Positions 55,647 through 64,000 of a stretch of 64,000 nucleotides of DNA are shown here, in pieces (position 1 is the stretch's first letter; each line of letters begins with the position of its first letter). Where the stretch lies: assembly GCF_013395055.1 (NCBI RefSeq), contig NZ_CP058349.1, positions 1,116,001 through 1,180,000 on the forward strand, written 5' to 3'. The stretch is from Pseudomonas sp. ABC1. Its GTDB lineage: Bacteria > Pseudomonadota > Gammaproteobacteria > Pseudomonadales > Pseudomonadaceae. Position numbers and translations under genes: made by a program. Under the pieces are notes generated by a model. The model saw nothing but the letters and a program-made list of their open reading frames with translations. It ran no database searches and was not told the DNA's origin.

Positions 55647-58052
55647 CTACCTGAGCACCGCCGGGTCACCCTTGCCCGCCACGGCGGCGGCTTCTTCCGG
55701 CGTCAGCAGCGCGGTGCGTGGCACGTTGCGCAGACGCGCACAGGCCGCCAGGACATTGGCCCAGCACGCACGGTTGGCGAACTGCATGGCGGTTTCGTCG
55801 AGCGTACCGCCACGGTTGCGATAACCCAGCACCGACGACTTGCGCGCATCCGGCAGGATGGTCCACAGGTGCCCACGCGCCACTTCCGGACGCATGTGCG
55901 TCAGCAGGATGCGCGTCTCCATGCGCTCGGGGAACAGTCGCGAAACCAGCGCATTGCCCGCCAGTGCCGCGTCCTCCCAACGGTCACGCGGTGCACGGAA
56001 ACGTCCCGGCTCCTGCAGATAGACCAGTCGATAGGCGCACTCGGCCTCTTCCAGGCGCTTCGCCGCACGCAACATCTCGCTCAACTGGTAGCTGCCGTTG
56101 GCGATCAGCAACACCGGCTCCTCGCCGTCATGCTCGCTGACCAGGATCGCGCCATCGCGCGCCAGTTGCTCGGACTGCTCACGGCTGAAGAATGCCGGGC
56201 GCTCGCGCTTGGGGATGACCATGCAGGCCAGCTCGCCGCGGGCACTGTAGATGGAGGGCAGCAGCGCCAGGGTGCTGTTGTGGTCCGCCGGGAACAACAC
56301 GCGCACGGTGTCGCTCATCTCCCCCAGCAAGGCCTCGCAGAAAGTGGTGTCCTGGTGCGACTGCTGGTTCTTGCCGTTCTCCCAGGTATGGGAGGTGGCG
56401 ATCAACGGCCAGCCGAGCCAGCCTGCGGGGCGACCCGCTTCTTTCTGCTGACGGGAGAAGATGATGCTCTGGCGCACTGCACCGAGCATCTTCACGCAAA
56501 AGGCTTCATAGCTGGCGACCAGGTTCAGACCACCCTGGTTGGCCAGGCAGGCCGAGACCACGGCCTCTTCGTTCAGCGCGGTGATGATGCGCCCATCCAC
56601 GGCCTCCAGATCGCTCTCGGGGTCGGTGACACGGTGCTTGAGCGCCTTGAGCACACCGCCCAGGCGGTTGCTGGCCAGTTCATCCGGGTTGCCCACGCGT
56701 GCGCGCAGGTCGGGGTTGGCCTGGGTCAGGTCGACGAAGAAGCGGTCCACCGCGGACATAGGCGAGCAGGCGTCGGCGCGGTAGTGCAGGTCGGGAAGGT
56801 GCGGAGAATGCGGTCGGCGCACTGCCATGGCGTTGTCACGCTCCAGCGGACGCCCCTCGCGACTGCCCTCGATCAGTTCGAGGGCATGGGCCAGCACGTC
56901 CTGCGGGACGAACAGACGGGCAGCATGTTCATTGAACAGCGCGCGTGCAGCCGCATCGCTGTGCGGGTTGCCCGGTAGCGGCAGGTTGTGCGCTGCATTG
57001 CTGCCCGCGCCATAGAAACCGAAGCCCTTGACCGTCTCGGCGATACCATAGGGAATCGGCAGCGGGTAATTCAGGATGCCCCGCTCGCGCTCCTCGACCC
57101 GCCGCGCCAGCCGGTGCTCCATCTCCCAGAGGGTGCAGACGAATGCCGCCGGGTCGCGCCCGTCGAAGGTGATGGGGTCGAAACCGCATTGCGACAAATG
57201 CTGGCGGAAGCCTTCGAGGCCTTCCAGTGTCCCGAGCTGGGTACGCTGCTCGATGCGCCGGCCATTGGCGATCATCACCGGCAGTGCAGCGCCGCAGTCT
57301 TCGGCGCGCCACCAGCGTGGAATCCAGTCGCTGCCGCGCTGCTCTTCGGCGGCGCCGTCCGAGAGGAAGGCCACCAGTGTTTCACCGGGCAGCGGCACGT
57401 GCGCGTATTGCAGTTCCGCGAAGCCCAGGTAGCCACCCTCGATGATGCCGCCGGCGGTATGCGCATTGACGTGGCTGCCCAGCGGGTCGAGGGGGCTGCC
57501 GTCGCTGGCCTGGCGATAGCCGTAGAAATCGCTCAGCAGACGGTTCAGGCCCTGCTCGCCATTGCCATAGGCTTCGGCCTGTTCGGGGTGCAGGTTGCCC
57601 AACAGCACGTTGAGGGCGTCGATGGCCGCCACGCAATGGCCCTGGCCCATCAGCCAGCCACGGGTCTTGCCGGTCAGCGCATTCAACCCCAGGTAACCGG
57701 CGTAGGCCGGCACCATGTTCAGGGCACCACCGGTGTGCCCTTCGGGATTGACCTTGAAGTCGTCGGCCTCCAGCGGCGCGCCGTCCAGTTTCAGGCGCCG
57801 TGCGTAGGTCATGTGCGCCACCAGCCAGAGCCCGGCGCTGGCCAGGCGGTCGATGGCCTGCAGGCTGCGGTAGACGGCCGCGACATCCGGTTGCAGCCCG
57901 GCCTGCACCAGTTGGTGCGCCAGGCGGTAGGCCGCCGCCTGGGTTTCCGGTGCATGCTCGAACGGACCATAACCGGCGCGCCAGGTGGCGAACTCCACCT
58001 GTGCGCTGGCATGTTGGTCCAGCTCGGCAAGGCTGGGCAGTAGCTGACTCAT
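55647..58052 (-). CDS. Phosphoketolase-like thiamine-diphosphate protein (divergent)
   Basis: 801 residues, the length of xylulose-5-phosphate/fructose-6-phosphate phosphoketolases. Recognisable segments are DFKVNPEGHTGGALNMVPAYAGYL, SHVNAHTAGGIIEGGYLGF, EEQRGSDWIPRWWRA, the SYEAFCVKMLGA segment, GKNQQSHQDTTF and VRVLFPADHNSTLALLP. Compared with the characterised enzymes several motifs are altered: GPGHGGP is GQGHCVA, and the Glu-containing core around the ThDP site reads ALNEEAVVSACLANQGG. It may be a phosphoketolase with changed substrate or a related enzyme. It is divergent from the RNA exonuclease, as I recall for P. aeruginosa PA3613/PA3614. Start at 58052 has GGAG 6 nt upstream. Confidence 0.8.
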   Translation of the reverse strand: MSQLLPSLAELDQHASAQVEFATWRAGYGPFEHAPETQAAAYRLAHQLVQAGLQPDVAAVYRSLQAIDRLASAGLWLVAHMTYARRLKLDGAPLEADDFKVNPEGHTGGALNMVPAYAGYLGLNALTGKTRGWLMGQGHCVAAIDALNVLLGNLHPEQAEAYGNGEQGLNRLLSDFYGYRQASDGSPLDPLGSHVNAHTAGGIIEGGYLGFAELQYAHVPLPGETLVAFLSDGAAEEQRGSDWIPRWWRAEDCGAALPVMIANGRRIEQRTQLGTLEGLEGFRQHLSQCGFDPITFDGRDPAAFVCTLWEMEHRLARRVEERERGILNYPLPIPYGIAETVKGFGFYGAGSNAAHNLPLPGNPHSDAAARALFNEHAARLFVPQDVLAHALELIEGSREGRPLERDNAMAVRRPHSPHLPDLHYRADACSPMSAVDRFFVDLTQANPDLRARVGNPDELASNRLGGVLKALKHRVTDPESDLEAVDGRIITALNEEAVVSACLANQGGLNLVASYEAFCVKMLGAVRQSIIFSRQQKEAGRPAGWLGWPLIATSHTWENGKNQQSHQDTTFCEALLGEMSDTVRVLFPADHNSTLALLPSIYSARGELACMVIPKRERPAFFSREQSEQLARDGAILVSEHDGEEPVLLIANGSYQLSEMLRAAKRLEEAECAYRLVYLQEPGRFRAPRDRWEDAALAGNALVSRLFPERMETRILLTHMRPEVARGHLWTILPDARKSSVLGYRNRGGTLDETAMQFANRACWANVLAACARLRNVPRTALLTPEEAAAVAGKGDPAVLR

Positions 58053-58177
58053 GGTTCACTCCATTGGCTGACTGGTTGCGTTCTAGTCTAGGTAGCGCGT
58101 ACGGTTCCATCGCTGATATGCATCAAGACTCCAGCACGCGTATGCAGCCACCATCGTAGTACAGACAGGAACGTATT

Positions 58178-59587
58178 ATGGCTTTGCTCAGCTTCCTTGG
58201 CGCCATCCAACAGGTAACAGGCTCTTGCTATCTCATTGAAACCCATGGAGGCGCCAAGGTGCTTCTGGAGTGCGGCATGCACCAGGGGCGCCGCCAGGAG
58301 GAGGAAGGCAACCGGACGCCTTTCGCCTTCGACCCACGCACCCTCGACGCCGTGGTGCTGTCCCACGCCCACATCGACCACAGCGGCCTGCTGCCGAAAC
58401 TGGTGGCCGCCGGCTACAAGGGCCCGGTGCACATGACCGAAGCCACCGGCGAACTGCTGGAGTTGATGCTCATGGACGCGGCCAATATCCAGGAGAAGGA
58501 CGCCGAGTGGGAAAGCAAATGGCGCGCCCGCCAGGGCAAGCCGGCGGTGCAGCCGCTCTACACCCGCGCCGACACCGAACGCATGCTCGGCCAGCGTACG
58601 ACACACGCCTATGAGCAGACCGTCGAGGTCGCCACTGGCGTGAACGTGACCTTCTTCGACGCCGGGCACATTCTCGGCTCGGCCATCGTGCAACTGGATA
58701 TCGAGGACTTCGGCCAGACACGCCGCGTGGTGTTCTCCGGCGACCTCGGCAATGCCACCGCGCCGCTGATGAAAGGCCCGAGCATCCTGCGCCAGGCCGA
58801 CATGGTGCTGATGGAGTCGACCTACGGCGACCGCGATCACCGCGACCACCAGGCCACCCTGGACGAACTCGAGGACATCCTGCAGCAAGCCCACCGCGAC
58901 GGCGGCAACGTGCTGATGCCGTCCTTTGCCGTGGGGCGCACCCAGGACCTGATCTTCTACCTCGGCCTGCTCTACCAGAAAGGCCGGCTGCCGCAGCAGG
59001 CGGTGTTCCTCGACAGCCCCATGGCGATCGGCGCCAACAAGGTCTACGCACGCTTCCAGGACCAGTTGGACCAGAGCGGCGTGGAGGCCATCGGCGACTT
59101 CGACAAGGGCCGCCGGCGCATCGAGAAATGGCTGCCGATCCTGAAGAACACCCAGACGGCGGAAGAATCGATGACCATCAACCGCTTCAAGAGCGGCGCG
59201 ATCATCATCGCCGGCAGTGGCATGTGCAACGGCGGGCGCATCCTTCACCACTTCAAGCACAACCTGTGGCGCAAGGAGTGTCACCTGGTGATCCCCGGCT
59301 TCCAGGCCAAGGGCACCCTCGGGCGCACCATCGTCGACGGCGCCAAGACCGTGAAACTGCTGCACCAGCGCATCGCGGTCAACGCCAAGGTGCATACCCT
59401 CGGCGGCTTCTCCGCCCACGCCGGCCAGTCGCAGTTGGTCGACTGGATCAGCCATTTCGAACCACGCCCGGAGCTGTACCTGGTGCATGGCGAGCTGGAG
59501 AAGATGCGGACCCTGCAGCAGGTATTGCAGGAGCGACTGGGCCTGCAGGCCAATATTCCAGAACCCGGAGATCGCGTCGCGATCTGA
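58178..59587 (+). CDS. MBL-fold/beta-CASP RNA exonuclease
   Basis: 469 residues. The metallo-beta-lactamase zinc motif HAHIDHSG is at 63-70, with FDAGHILGS and FSGDLGN following, then the beta-CASP domain with ESTYGDRDH, SFAVGRTQDLIFYL and GSGMCNGGRILHHF, and the C-terminal HTLGGFSAHAGQSQL. This is the CPSF73/Ysh1-like KH-independent RNase group found in many proteobacteria, believed to process RNA. Its TGA stop abuts the MITE-like element, and a related repeat end lies upstream across the phosphoketolase gene. Confidence 0.92.
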   Translation: MALLSFLGAIQQVTGSCYLIETHGGAKVLLECGMHQGRRQEEEGNRTPFAFDPRTLDAVVLSHAHIDHSGLLPKLVAAGYKGPVHMTEATGELLELMLMDAANIQEKDAEWESKWRARQGKPAVQPLYTRADTERMLGQRTTHAYEQTVEVATGVNVTFFDAGHILGSAIVQLDIEDFGQTRRVVFSGDLGNATAPLMKGPSILRQADMVLMESTYGDRDHRDHQATLDELEDILQQAHRDGGNVLMPSFAVGRTQDLIFYLGLLYQKGRLPQQAVFLDSPMAIGANKVYARFQDQLDQSGVEAIGDFDKGRRRIEKWLPILKNTQTAEESMTINRFKSGAIIIAGSGMCNGGRILHHFKHNLWRKECHLVIPGFQAKGTLGRTIVDGAKTVKLLHQRIAVNAKVHTLGGFSAHAGQSQLVDWISHFEPRPELYLVHGELEKMRTLQQVLQERLGLQANIPEPGDRVAI

Positions 59588-59727
59588 GAACCCGTTCACG
59601 ATCTCGCGAGCTAGAGCCATGCAAGGCAAAAACAGGCGAAAAAGCGCAGTTTACAGGTGGTAAATGAGCATTTTGAGCCTGTTTTTAACGCAGCAGGGCC
59701 GACGCGCAGCAGATCGTGAACAGGTTC
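59588..59727. mobile_element. 140-bp MITE-like element with terminal inverted repeats
   Basis: Left end GAACCCGTTCACGATCT (59588-59604) and right end AGATCGTGAACAGGTTC (59711-59727) are inverted repeats matching 16 of 17. The interior contains AAAAACAGGC and GCCTGTTTTT, a second nested stem. It lies directly after the exonuclease stop codon and is bordered by the 18-bp direct repeat TCTGAGAACCCGTTCACG (59583-59600 and 59726-59743). It encodes no protein. Its type is a non-autonomous element; the helper transposase is not in this window. Confidence 0.75.
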
Positions 59728-59750
59728 TGAGAACCCGTTCACGGATAGCC

Positions 59751-59774
59751 GCAGGGTGTGCCCGTACACCCTGC
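59751..59774. repeat. Short hairpin between MITE-like element and LOG gene
   Basis: GCAGGGTGT, loop GCCCGT, ACACCCTGC, a perfect 9-bp stem 25 nt ahead of the LOG gene start. It may be a fragment of a repeat or a transcript stabiliser. Confidence 0.6.
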
Positions 59775-59799
59775 GCCCAGGCACAGATGGAGACTTCAC

Positions 59800-60870
59800 A
59801 TGCCGTTCCAAGCGGATGATTACCTTTCCCGCCACGTCAAGACCAACGCCGTCGACCTGTCCAGCCGGCTCGACGAACTCATCGGCCTGGCGGTGCCCAA
59901 CAACAGCCCCAACCAGTCGCTCTACCGCGAAATGCTGGCCACGGTGATGCACATGGCCCAGGCCGACCGCAGCCGCTGGGACGCCAAGATCATGCTGCAG
60001 ACCATGCGCGAGATGGAGCGTGCCTTCAGCCGCCTGGAGCAGTTCAAGCGCCGCCGCAAGGTCACCGTATTCGGCTCCGCACGCACACCGTTCGAACACC
60101 CGCTGTATGCCATGGCGCGGGAGCTGGGCCAGACCCTGGCGCGCTACGACCTGATGGTGATCACCGGCGCCGGCGGCGGCATCATGGCGGCCGCCCACGA
60201 AGGCGCCGGGCTGGACAACAGCCTGGGGCTGAACATCACCCTGCCCTTCGAACAGCACGCCAACGCCACAGTAGGCGGCACCGACAACCTGCTATCGTTC
60301 CACTTCTTCTTCGTGCGCAAGCTGTTCTTCATCAAGGAAGCCGACGCGCTGGTGCTGTTCCCCGGCGGCTTCGGCACCCTGGACGAAGCACTGGAAGTAC
60401 TGACCCTGATCCAGACCGGCAAGAGCCCGCTGGTGCCCATCGTGCTACTGGACGAACCGGGTGGAAGCTACTGGCAGGACGCACTGAAATTCATGGAGCA
60501 GCAGTTGGTGGACAACCGCTACGTCCTACCCACCGACATGCGCCTGATGCGCCGGGTGGACAACGTCGAGGATGCCACGCGGGAAATCGCCGATTTCTAT
60601 CGCAACTTCCACTCCAGCCGACGCGTGAAGCAGAGCTTCGTCATCCGCATGAACCACCCGTTGAATCCCCAGGCCCTCGAACACCTGCATGAACACTTCG
60701 CAGACCTGTGCCTGCGTGGCGGCTTCGAGCAGCGCACCTGCGAAGAGTCGGAGCTGGACGAGCCGGAACTCGAATGCATGCCGCGCCTGAGCTTCGCCTT
60801 CAACGGCCGCGATCACGGACGCCTGCGCGAACTGACCGACTACATCAATCAACCCGAGAACTGGGCCTGA
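59800..60870 (+). CDS. LOG-family (Rossmann) nucleotide-binding protein
   Basis: 356 residues from the ATG at 59800, preceded by GGAG; the longer frame upstream has no site. After an N-terminal helical region, the lysine-decarboxylase-like/LOG fold has VTVFGSART, VITGAGGGIMAAAHEGA and the PGG-x-GT-x-x-E signature FPGGFGTLDEALE. LOG proteins hydrolyse nucleotide monophosphates or cytokinin riboside phosphates; the name lysine decarboxylase is misleading. A C-terminal extension of about 70 residues (RMNHPLNPQALEHLHEHF onward) is unlike the short plant LOGs and resembles bacterial PpnN-type proteins. Confidence 0.87.
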   Translation: MPFQADDYLSRHVKTNAVDLSSRLDELIGLAVPNNSPNQSLYREMLATVMHMAQADRSRWDAKIMLQTMREMERAFSRLEQFKRRRKVTVFGSARTPFEHPLYAMARELGQTLARYDLMVITGAGGGIMAAAHEGAGLDNSLGLNITLPFEQHANATVGGTDNLLSFHFFFVRKLFFIKEADALVLFPGGFGTLDEALEVLTLIQTGKSPLVPIVLLDEPGGSYWQDALKFMEQQLVDNRYVLPTDMRLMRRVDNVEDATREIADFYRNFHSSRRVKQSFVIRMNHPLNPQALEHLHEHFADLCLRGGFEQRTCEESELDEPELECMPRLSFAFNGRDHGRLRELTDYINQPENWA

Positions 60871-60926
60871 CGGGTAACACACACCCAGCCGCTGGTGCGC
60901 CCCTGCTTGCGCGCCAGCGGAGGGCC

Positions 60927-61724
60927 ATGAAGAATGCCGCAGTAGACACTCACCAAGCGCTTCCCTCGACGGATGGCACCAGGATGCAGGACACCGCCCC
61001 CACCACCATCGACCTCGCGATCCGCAGCTATGGCCGCGACAGCCATGCCCATAGCCATGCGTTCGCACAACTCGTACTGCCGCTGAGCGGCTCGCTCGAG
61101 ATCGATATCGAAGGCCAGGGCGCACGCCTCGACCGGATGCGGGCCGCCTGCGTGCCCGCGGGTTTGCGCCATGCCCAGGAAAGCCAGTACGCCAATCGCT
61201 CGCTCATCGTCGATGTACCGGTGCAGGGCCTCGATGCCCAAGCCCGGGAGCGGCTGTCGGCGCGCGGCTTCCTGCCCGTCACACCTGCGGCAGCCCACCT
61301 GATCGGCTATATGTCCGCCGCCCTGGCCAACGACTCGGCCACCCGGCGCACGGACTTGTGGACACCCTTGCTGCTCGATGCACTCTTCGAAACGCCCGCA
61401 CGCCCGGCATCCCGCCTGGCCTCCCTGCTCGCCCAGGCCGAGGCCGCGCCATTCGGCTGGAGCGTGGCCGACATGGCTGTCCGCGCGGGCATGAGCACGA
61501 GCCGCCTGCATGCCCTGTTTCGCCAGGAACTGGACACCACGCCCCATGCCTGGCTGAGCGAACGCCGGCTGGAATGTGTCTGCCAGTGGCTCCTCGGCAG
61601 CGACCTGCCCATCGCGGAAATCGCCTATCGCGCCGGCTTCTCCGACCAAAGCGCACTGACCCGCGCCCTGCGCAAGCACTGCGGTATGACACCCGCTCAA
61701 TACCGCCGACAGGCAAGACACTAA
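60927..61724 (+). CDS. AraC-family transcriptional regulator
   Basis: 265 residues from the ATG at 60927, preceded by GGAGGG; an ATG further on (60984) is possible. An N-terminal cupin-like domain (SHAHSHAFAQLVLPLSGSLEIDIEG) would bind an effector. The last 100 residues are the AraC double helix-turn-helix (WSVADMAVRAGMSTSRLHALFRQEL and IAEIAYRAGFSDQSALTRALRKHCGMTPAQYRRQ segments). The EamA permease gene 74 bp downstream in the same direction is the likely regulated partner. The effector is unknown. Confidence 0.9.
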   Translation: MKNAAVDTHQALPSTDGTRMQDTAPTTIDLAIRSYGRDSHAHSHAFAQLVLPLSGSLEIDIEGQGARLDRMRAACVPAGLRHAQESQYANRSLIVDVPVQGLDAQARERLSARGFLPVTPAAAHLIGYMSAALANDSATRRTDLWTPLLLDALFETPARPASRLASLLAQAEAAPFGWSVADMAVRAGMSTSRLHALFRQELDTTPHAWLSERRLECVCQWLLGSDLPIAEIAYRAGFSDQSALTRALRKHCGMTPAQYRRQARH

Positions 61725-61798
61725 GCCCGAAAAACGAGAGTTTTTGACAAGACACTTCACGGCACAGGCCCTATCGTCGCGGTTTGACAGGGGGAAAC

Positions 61799-62731
61799 AT
61801 GCCGAATCGATCGAATATTCCCGCCGGTGTCCTCTGCGGCGCCGGGGCCGGTGCGCTCTGGGGGCTGGTCTTCCTCGCCCCGGAACTGGTCAGGGACTTC
61901 AGCCCGCTCTACCTCGCGATAGGCCGCTACCTGTTCTTCGGGCTGATCGCCTTCGCACTGCTCGCACCCAGGCTGCGCAAGGTCCTGCCGGGCGTCAGCC
62001 GCCGGGAGTGGCTTGCAATAGCGGGACTGGCGCTTATCGGCAACATCCTCTACTACGTCCTGCTGGGCGCTGCCGTGCAACTGGCCGGTATCGCCATCAC
62101 CTCGCTGGTGATCGGCTTCCTGCCGGTGGCCGTGATGATCATCGGCAGCCGCGACGCCAATGCCCTGCCACTGCAAAAACTCAAGGTGCCACTGGCACTC
62201 TGTGGTGCCGGTGCCCTGTGCATCGGCTGGCAGGCCCTGGCACTGCCCGCCTCAGGCTCGCTCGGGCGACAAGTGCTCGGCCTGGGCTGCGCCCTCGGCG
62301 CGCTGGTGTCCTGGACCTGGTTCGCCGTCGCCAACAGCCGCTGCCTGGTCAGGCTGCACCATATAACACCGCACGACTGGAACCTGCTGACCGGCCTGGT
62401 GACCGGAGGCCTGACCCTCGCGCTGATCCCCCTGGCCGCGCTCACACACGACTCAGCCCATGAGCTGGACGCCTGGGCCAGGCTGATCGGCGTGGCGGCA
62501 GGCCTGGCCTTTCTCGCCTCGATCGTCGGCAACGCCTTGTGGAATCGCATGAGCCGGCTGCTGCCGCTGACCCTCACCGGGCAGATGATCCTGTTCGAAA
62601 CCCTGTTCGCCCTGATCTACGGCTTCGCCTGGGAACAGCGGCTGCCCACGCTGACGGAAGCGGCCGCCTTCCTGCTCGTCTCCCTGAGCGTCATCTCGTG
62701 CGTCGCGATCCATCGGCGACCCACCGCGTAG
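61799..62731 (+). CDS. EamA/DMT-superfamily permease
   Basis: 310 residues from the ATG at 61799, with AGGGGGA just upstream. About 10 hydrophobic helices: GVLCGAGAGALWGLVFLAPELV, AIAGLALIGNILYYVLLGAAVQLAGIAI, and a C-terminal LTLTGQMILFETLFALIYGFAWEQ. It is a different subgroup from the EamA gene at 53333. The substrate is unknown. The AraC gene immediately upstream probably controls it. It is followed by palindromic repeats and the purL terminator. Confidence 0.88.
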   Translation: MPNRSNIPAGVLCGAGAGALWGLVFLAPELVRDFSPLYLAIGRYLFFGLIAFALLAPRLRKVLPGVSRREWLAIAGLALIGNILYYVLLGAAVQLAGIAITSLVIGFLPVAVMIIGSRDANALPLQKLKVPLALCGAGALCIGWQALALPASGSLGRQVLGLGCALGALVSWTWFAVANSRCLVRLHHITPHDWNLLTGLVTGGLTLALIPLAALTHDSAHELDAWARLIGVAAGLAFLASIVGNALWNRMSRLLPLTLTGQMILFETLFALIYGFAWEQRLPTLTEAAAFLLVSLSVISCVAIHRRPTA

Positions 62732-62788
62732 GGTGCGCCATGCGCGCCGGGGGAGCGATAGCCGTCGTTCAGGTGCGCATGGCGCACC
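62732..62788. repeat. Palindromic repeat with 14-bp arms
   Basis: GGTGCGCCATGCGC (62732-62745) and its exact reverse complement GCGCATGGCGCACC (62775-62788) flank 29 nt. The same arm occurs at 55568-55581 in this window. Confidence 0.75.
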
Positions 62789-62813
62789 ATAGGGTCGATG
62801 GCCCGTCGAAACA

Positions 62814-62848
62814 AAAGAGCCCGGGCATCGAGATGCACCGGGCTCTTT
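62814..62848 (-). terminator. Terminator of purL
   Basis: AAAGAGCCCGG pairs with CCGGGCTCTTT around a 13-nt loop, 25 bp after the purL stop on the minus strand. It can also terminate the convergent EamA transcript. Confidence 0.85.
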
Positions 62849-62872
62849 GTCGTTCGCGCTAGAAGCCGAGGA

Positions 62873-64000
62873 TCAGTCGACCCACACCCGCGCATTGCGG
62901 AACATGCGCATCCAGCCGCCGTCCTCTTCCCAGCCATCCGGACGCCAGGAGTTGGTGACGGCGCGGAACACCCGCTCCGGGTGCGGCATCATGATGGTGA
63001 CGCGGCCGTCGCGGTTGGTCAGGCCGGTGATACCACGCGGCGAACCGTTGGGGTTGGCCGGGTAGCGCTCGGTGACCTTGCCGTGGTTGTCCACGTAGCG
63101 CAGCGCCACGCTGCCGGACAGGTCGGCCTGCAGCAAGGCTTCCTCGCTGCCGAACTCGGCATGCCCTTCGCCGTGGGCGATGGCGATCGGCAGGCGCGAG
63201 CCGGCCATGCCCTGTAGGAAGATCGACGCCGACTCCTGCACCTGCACCATCGCCACCCGCGCTTCGAACTGCTCGGAGCGGTTGCGCACGAAGTGCGGCC
63301 AGTTTTCCGTGCCGGGGATCAGTTCGTGCAGGTTGGACAGCATCTGGCAACCGTTGCACACGCCCAGGGCGAAGCTGTCGCGGCGCTCGAAAAAGGCGAT
63401 GAAGGCTTCACGGGCACGGGCGTTGAACAGGATCGACTTGGCCCAGCCTTCGCCAGCGCCCAGCACGTCGCCATAGGAGAAGCCGCCACAGGCGACCAGC
63501 CCCTTGAACTGCTCCAGGCTGACGCGGCCAGCGAGGATATCGCTCATGTGCACGTCGACTGCGGCGAAACCGGCACGGTCGAAGGCCGCCGCCATTTCCA
63601 CCTGGCCGTTGACGCCCTGCTCGCGCAGGACCGCCACGCGCGGACGCTCGCCACGCTTGATATAAGGCGCGGCGATGTCCTCGCTGACCTCGAAGGTGAG
63701 CCTGGCGTGCAAGCCTGGATTGTCCTCTTCCAGCAGCCCGTCGAACTCCTGCTCGGCGCATTCGGCGTTGTCGCGCAGGCGCTGGATGCGGTAGCTGGTC
63801 TCGGCCCACTGGCGCTGCAACTGGTTGCGCTCGGCACGGAACACCGGCTCGCCCAGGTAGCTGATGGAGACTTCGGCGCTGTTCAACGGCTGGCCGATGA
63901 CCGACACGCAGTCACCCAGGCCGGCGGCGCTGAACTGGCCGAGGATCACTTCGGTGTCGCCCTGGCGCACCTGGATCACCGCGCCCAGCTCTTCGTTGAA
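62873..64000 (-). CDS. purL: Phosphoribosylformylglycinamidine synthase, C-terminal part (partial)
   Basis: The frame runs from the stop at 62873 off the right edge (376 codons; the N-terminal half is outside). It contains the end of the synthase domain and the whole class-I glutaminase domain: catalytic Cys in LGVCNGCQMLSNL, and the conserved PHPER near the end. Single-chain PurL joins the two activities, releasing ammonia from glutamine to amidinate FGAR in purine synthesis. The gene reads MMPHPERVFRAVTNSWRPDGW and ends in RNARVWVD, typical of gammaproteobacterial PurL. Confidence 0.96.
   Translation of the reverse strand, partial: FNEELGAVIQVRQGDTEVILGQFSAAGLGDCVSVIGQPLNSAEVSISYLGEPVFRAERNQLQRQWAETSYRIQRLRDNAECAEQEFDGLLEEDNPGLHARLTFEVSEDIAAPYIKRGERPRVAVLREQGVNGQVEMAAAFDRAGFAAVDVHMSDILAGRVSLEQFKGLVACGGFSYGDVLGAGEGWAKSILFNARAREAFIAFFERRDSFALGVCNGCQMLSNLHELIPGTENWPHFVRNRSEQFEARVAMVQVQESASIFLQGMAGSRLPIAIAHGEGHAEFGSEEALLQADLSGSVALRYVDNHGKVTERYPANPNGSPRGITGLTNRDGRVTIMMPHPERVFRAVTNSWRPDGWEEDGGWMRMFRNARVWVD

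Overview
The window is chromosomal DNA from a G+C-rich gammaproteobacterium, almost certainly a Pseudomonas or close relative. The evidence is gene order and protein similarity recalled from that genus: ampG/yajQ/panE/PA4398-type kinase; secA-argJ; hemA-prfA-prmC-moeB-murI divergent from a TPR lipoprotein-lolB-ispE-tRNA-Gln-prs-rplY-pth-ychF; and fpr divergent from finR. It is a backbone region. I see no prophage, insertion sequence, CRISPR array, rRNA or plasmid-type gene.

Layout. 1-11470: a LysR regulator, xseA, an M23 peptidase, a 750-bp repeat-filled gap with two facing copies of an intergenic element, a DUF481 outer-membrane protein, an alkyltransferase-like protein, the muropeptide permease AmpG, YajQ, PanE, a PAS/HAMP histidine kinase and a PduO-type adenosyltransferase. 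11581-17305: minus-strand ahpC, a Nudix/ThiE-like fusion, argJ and secA. 17497-18806: a DciA-type DUF721 protein, a small membrane protein and SOS-controlled yebG with a near-perfect LexA box. 18818-24974: a MalT-type LuxR regulator beside a DUF1329/DUF1302 pair, probably outer-membrane handling of a hydrophobic substrate. 25362-27996: purine and pyrimidine salvage (hpt, upp-uraA).

28055-40410: the lipid A deacylase PagL, then the tightly overlapping minus-strand run hemA-prfA-prmC-moeB-murI, and divergent from it the plus-strand lipoprotein/LolB/IspE/tRNA-Gln/Prs/L25/Pth/YchF block. The last third of ispE, next to tRNA-Gln, is visibly A+T-richer than everything around it although the protein remains normal. 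40526-47578: a YddG-like exporter, a Sel1-repeat protein, a gap with two DnaA boxes, the ydbH-ynbE-ydbL envelope lipid-transport operon, an isochorismatase-like hydrolase and a YbdG-type mechanosensitive channel.

47599-64000: dinG (with a LexA-like site), ychJ, the oxidative-stress pair fpr/finR, an ErdR-like orphan response regulator, two EamA permeases, a DTW tRNA-modifying enzyme, a small secreted protein, a divergent phosphoketolase-like enzyme, an MBL-fold RNA exonuclease, a LOG-family protein, an AraC regulator and the 3' half of purL. This part carries several small palindromic repeats and one 140-bp MITE-like element that abuts the exonuclease stop codon and is bordered by 18-bp direct repeats.

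No clearly new defence or biosynthetic system was found. The best leads are the ispE codon shift, the MITE-like element, the paired intergenic repeats, the DnaA-box pair and the divergent phosphoketolase-like enzyme.
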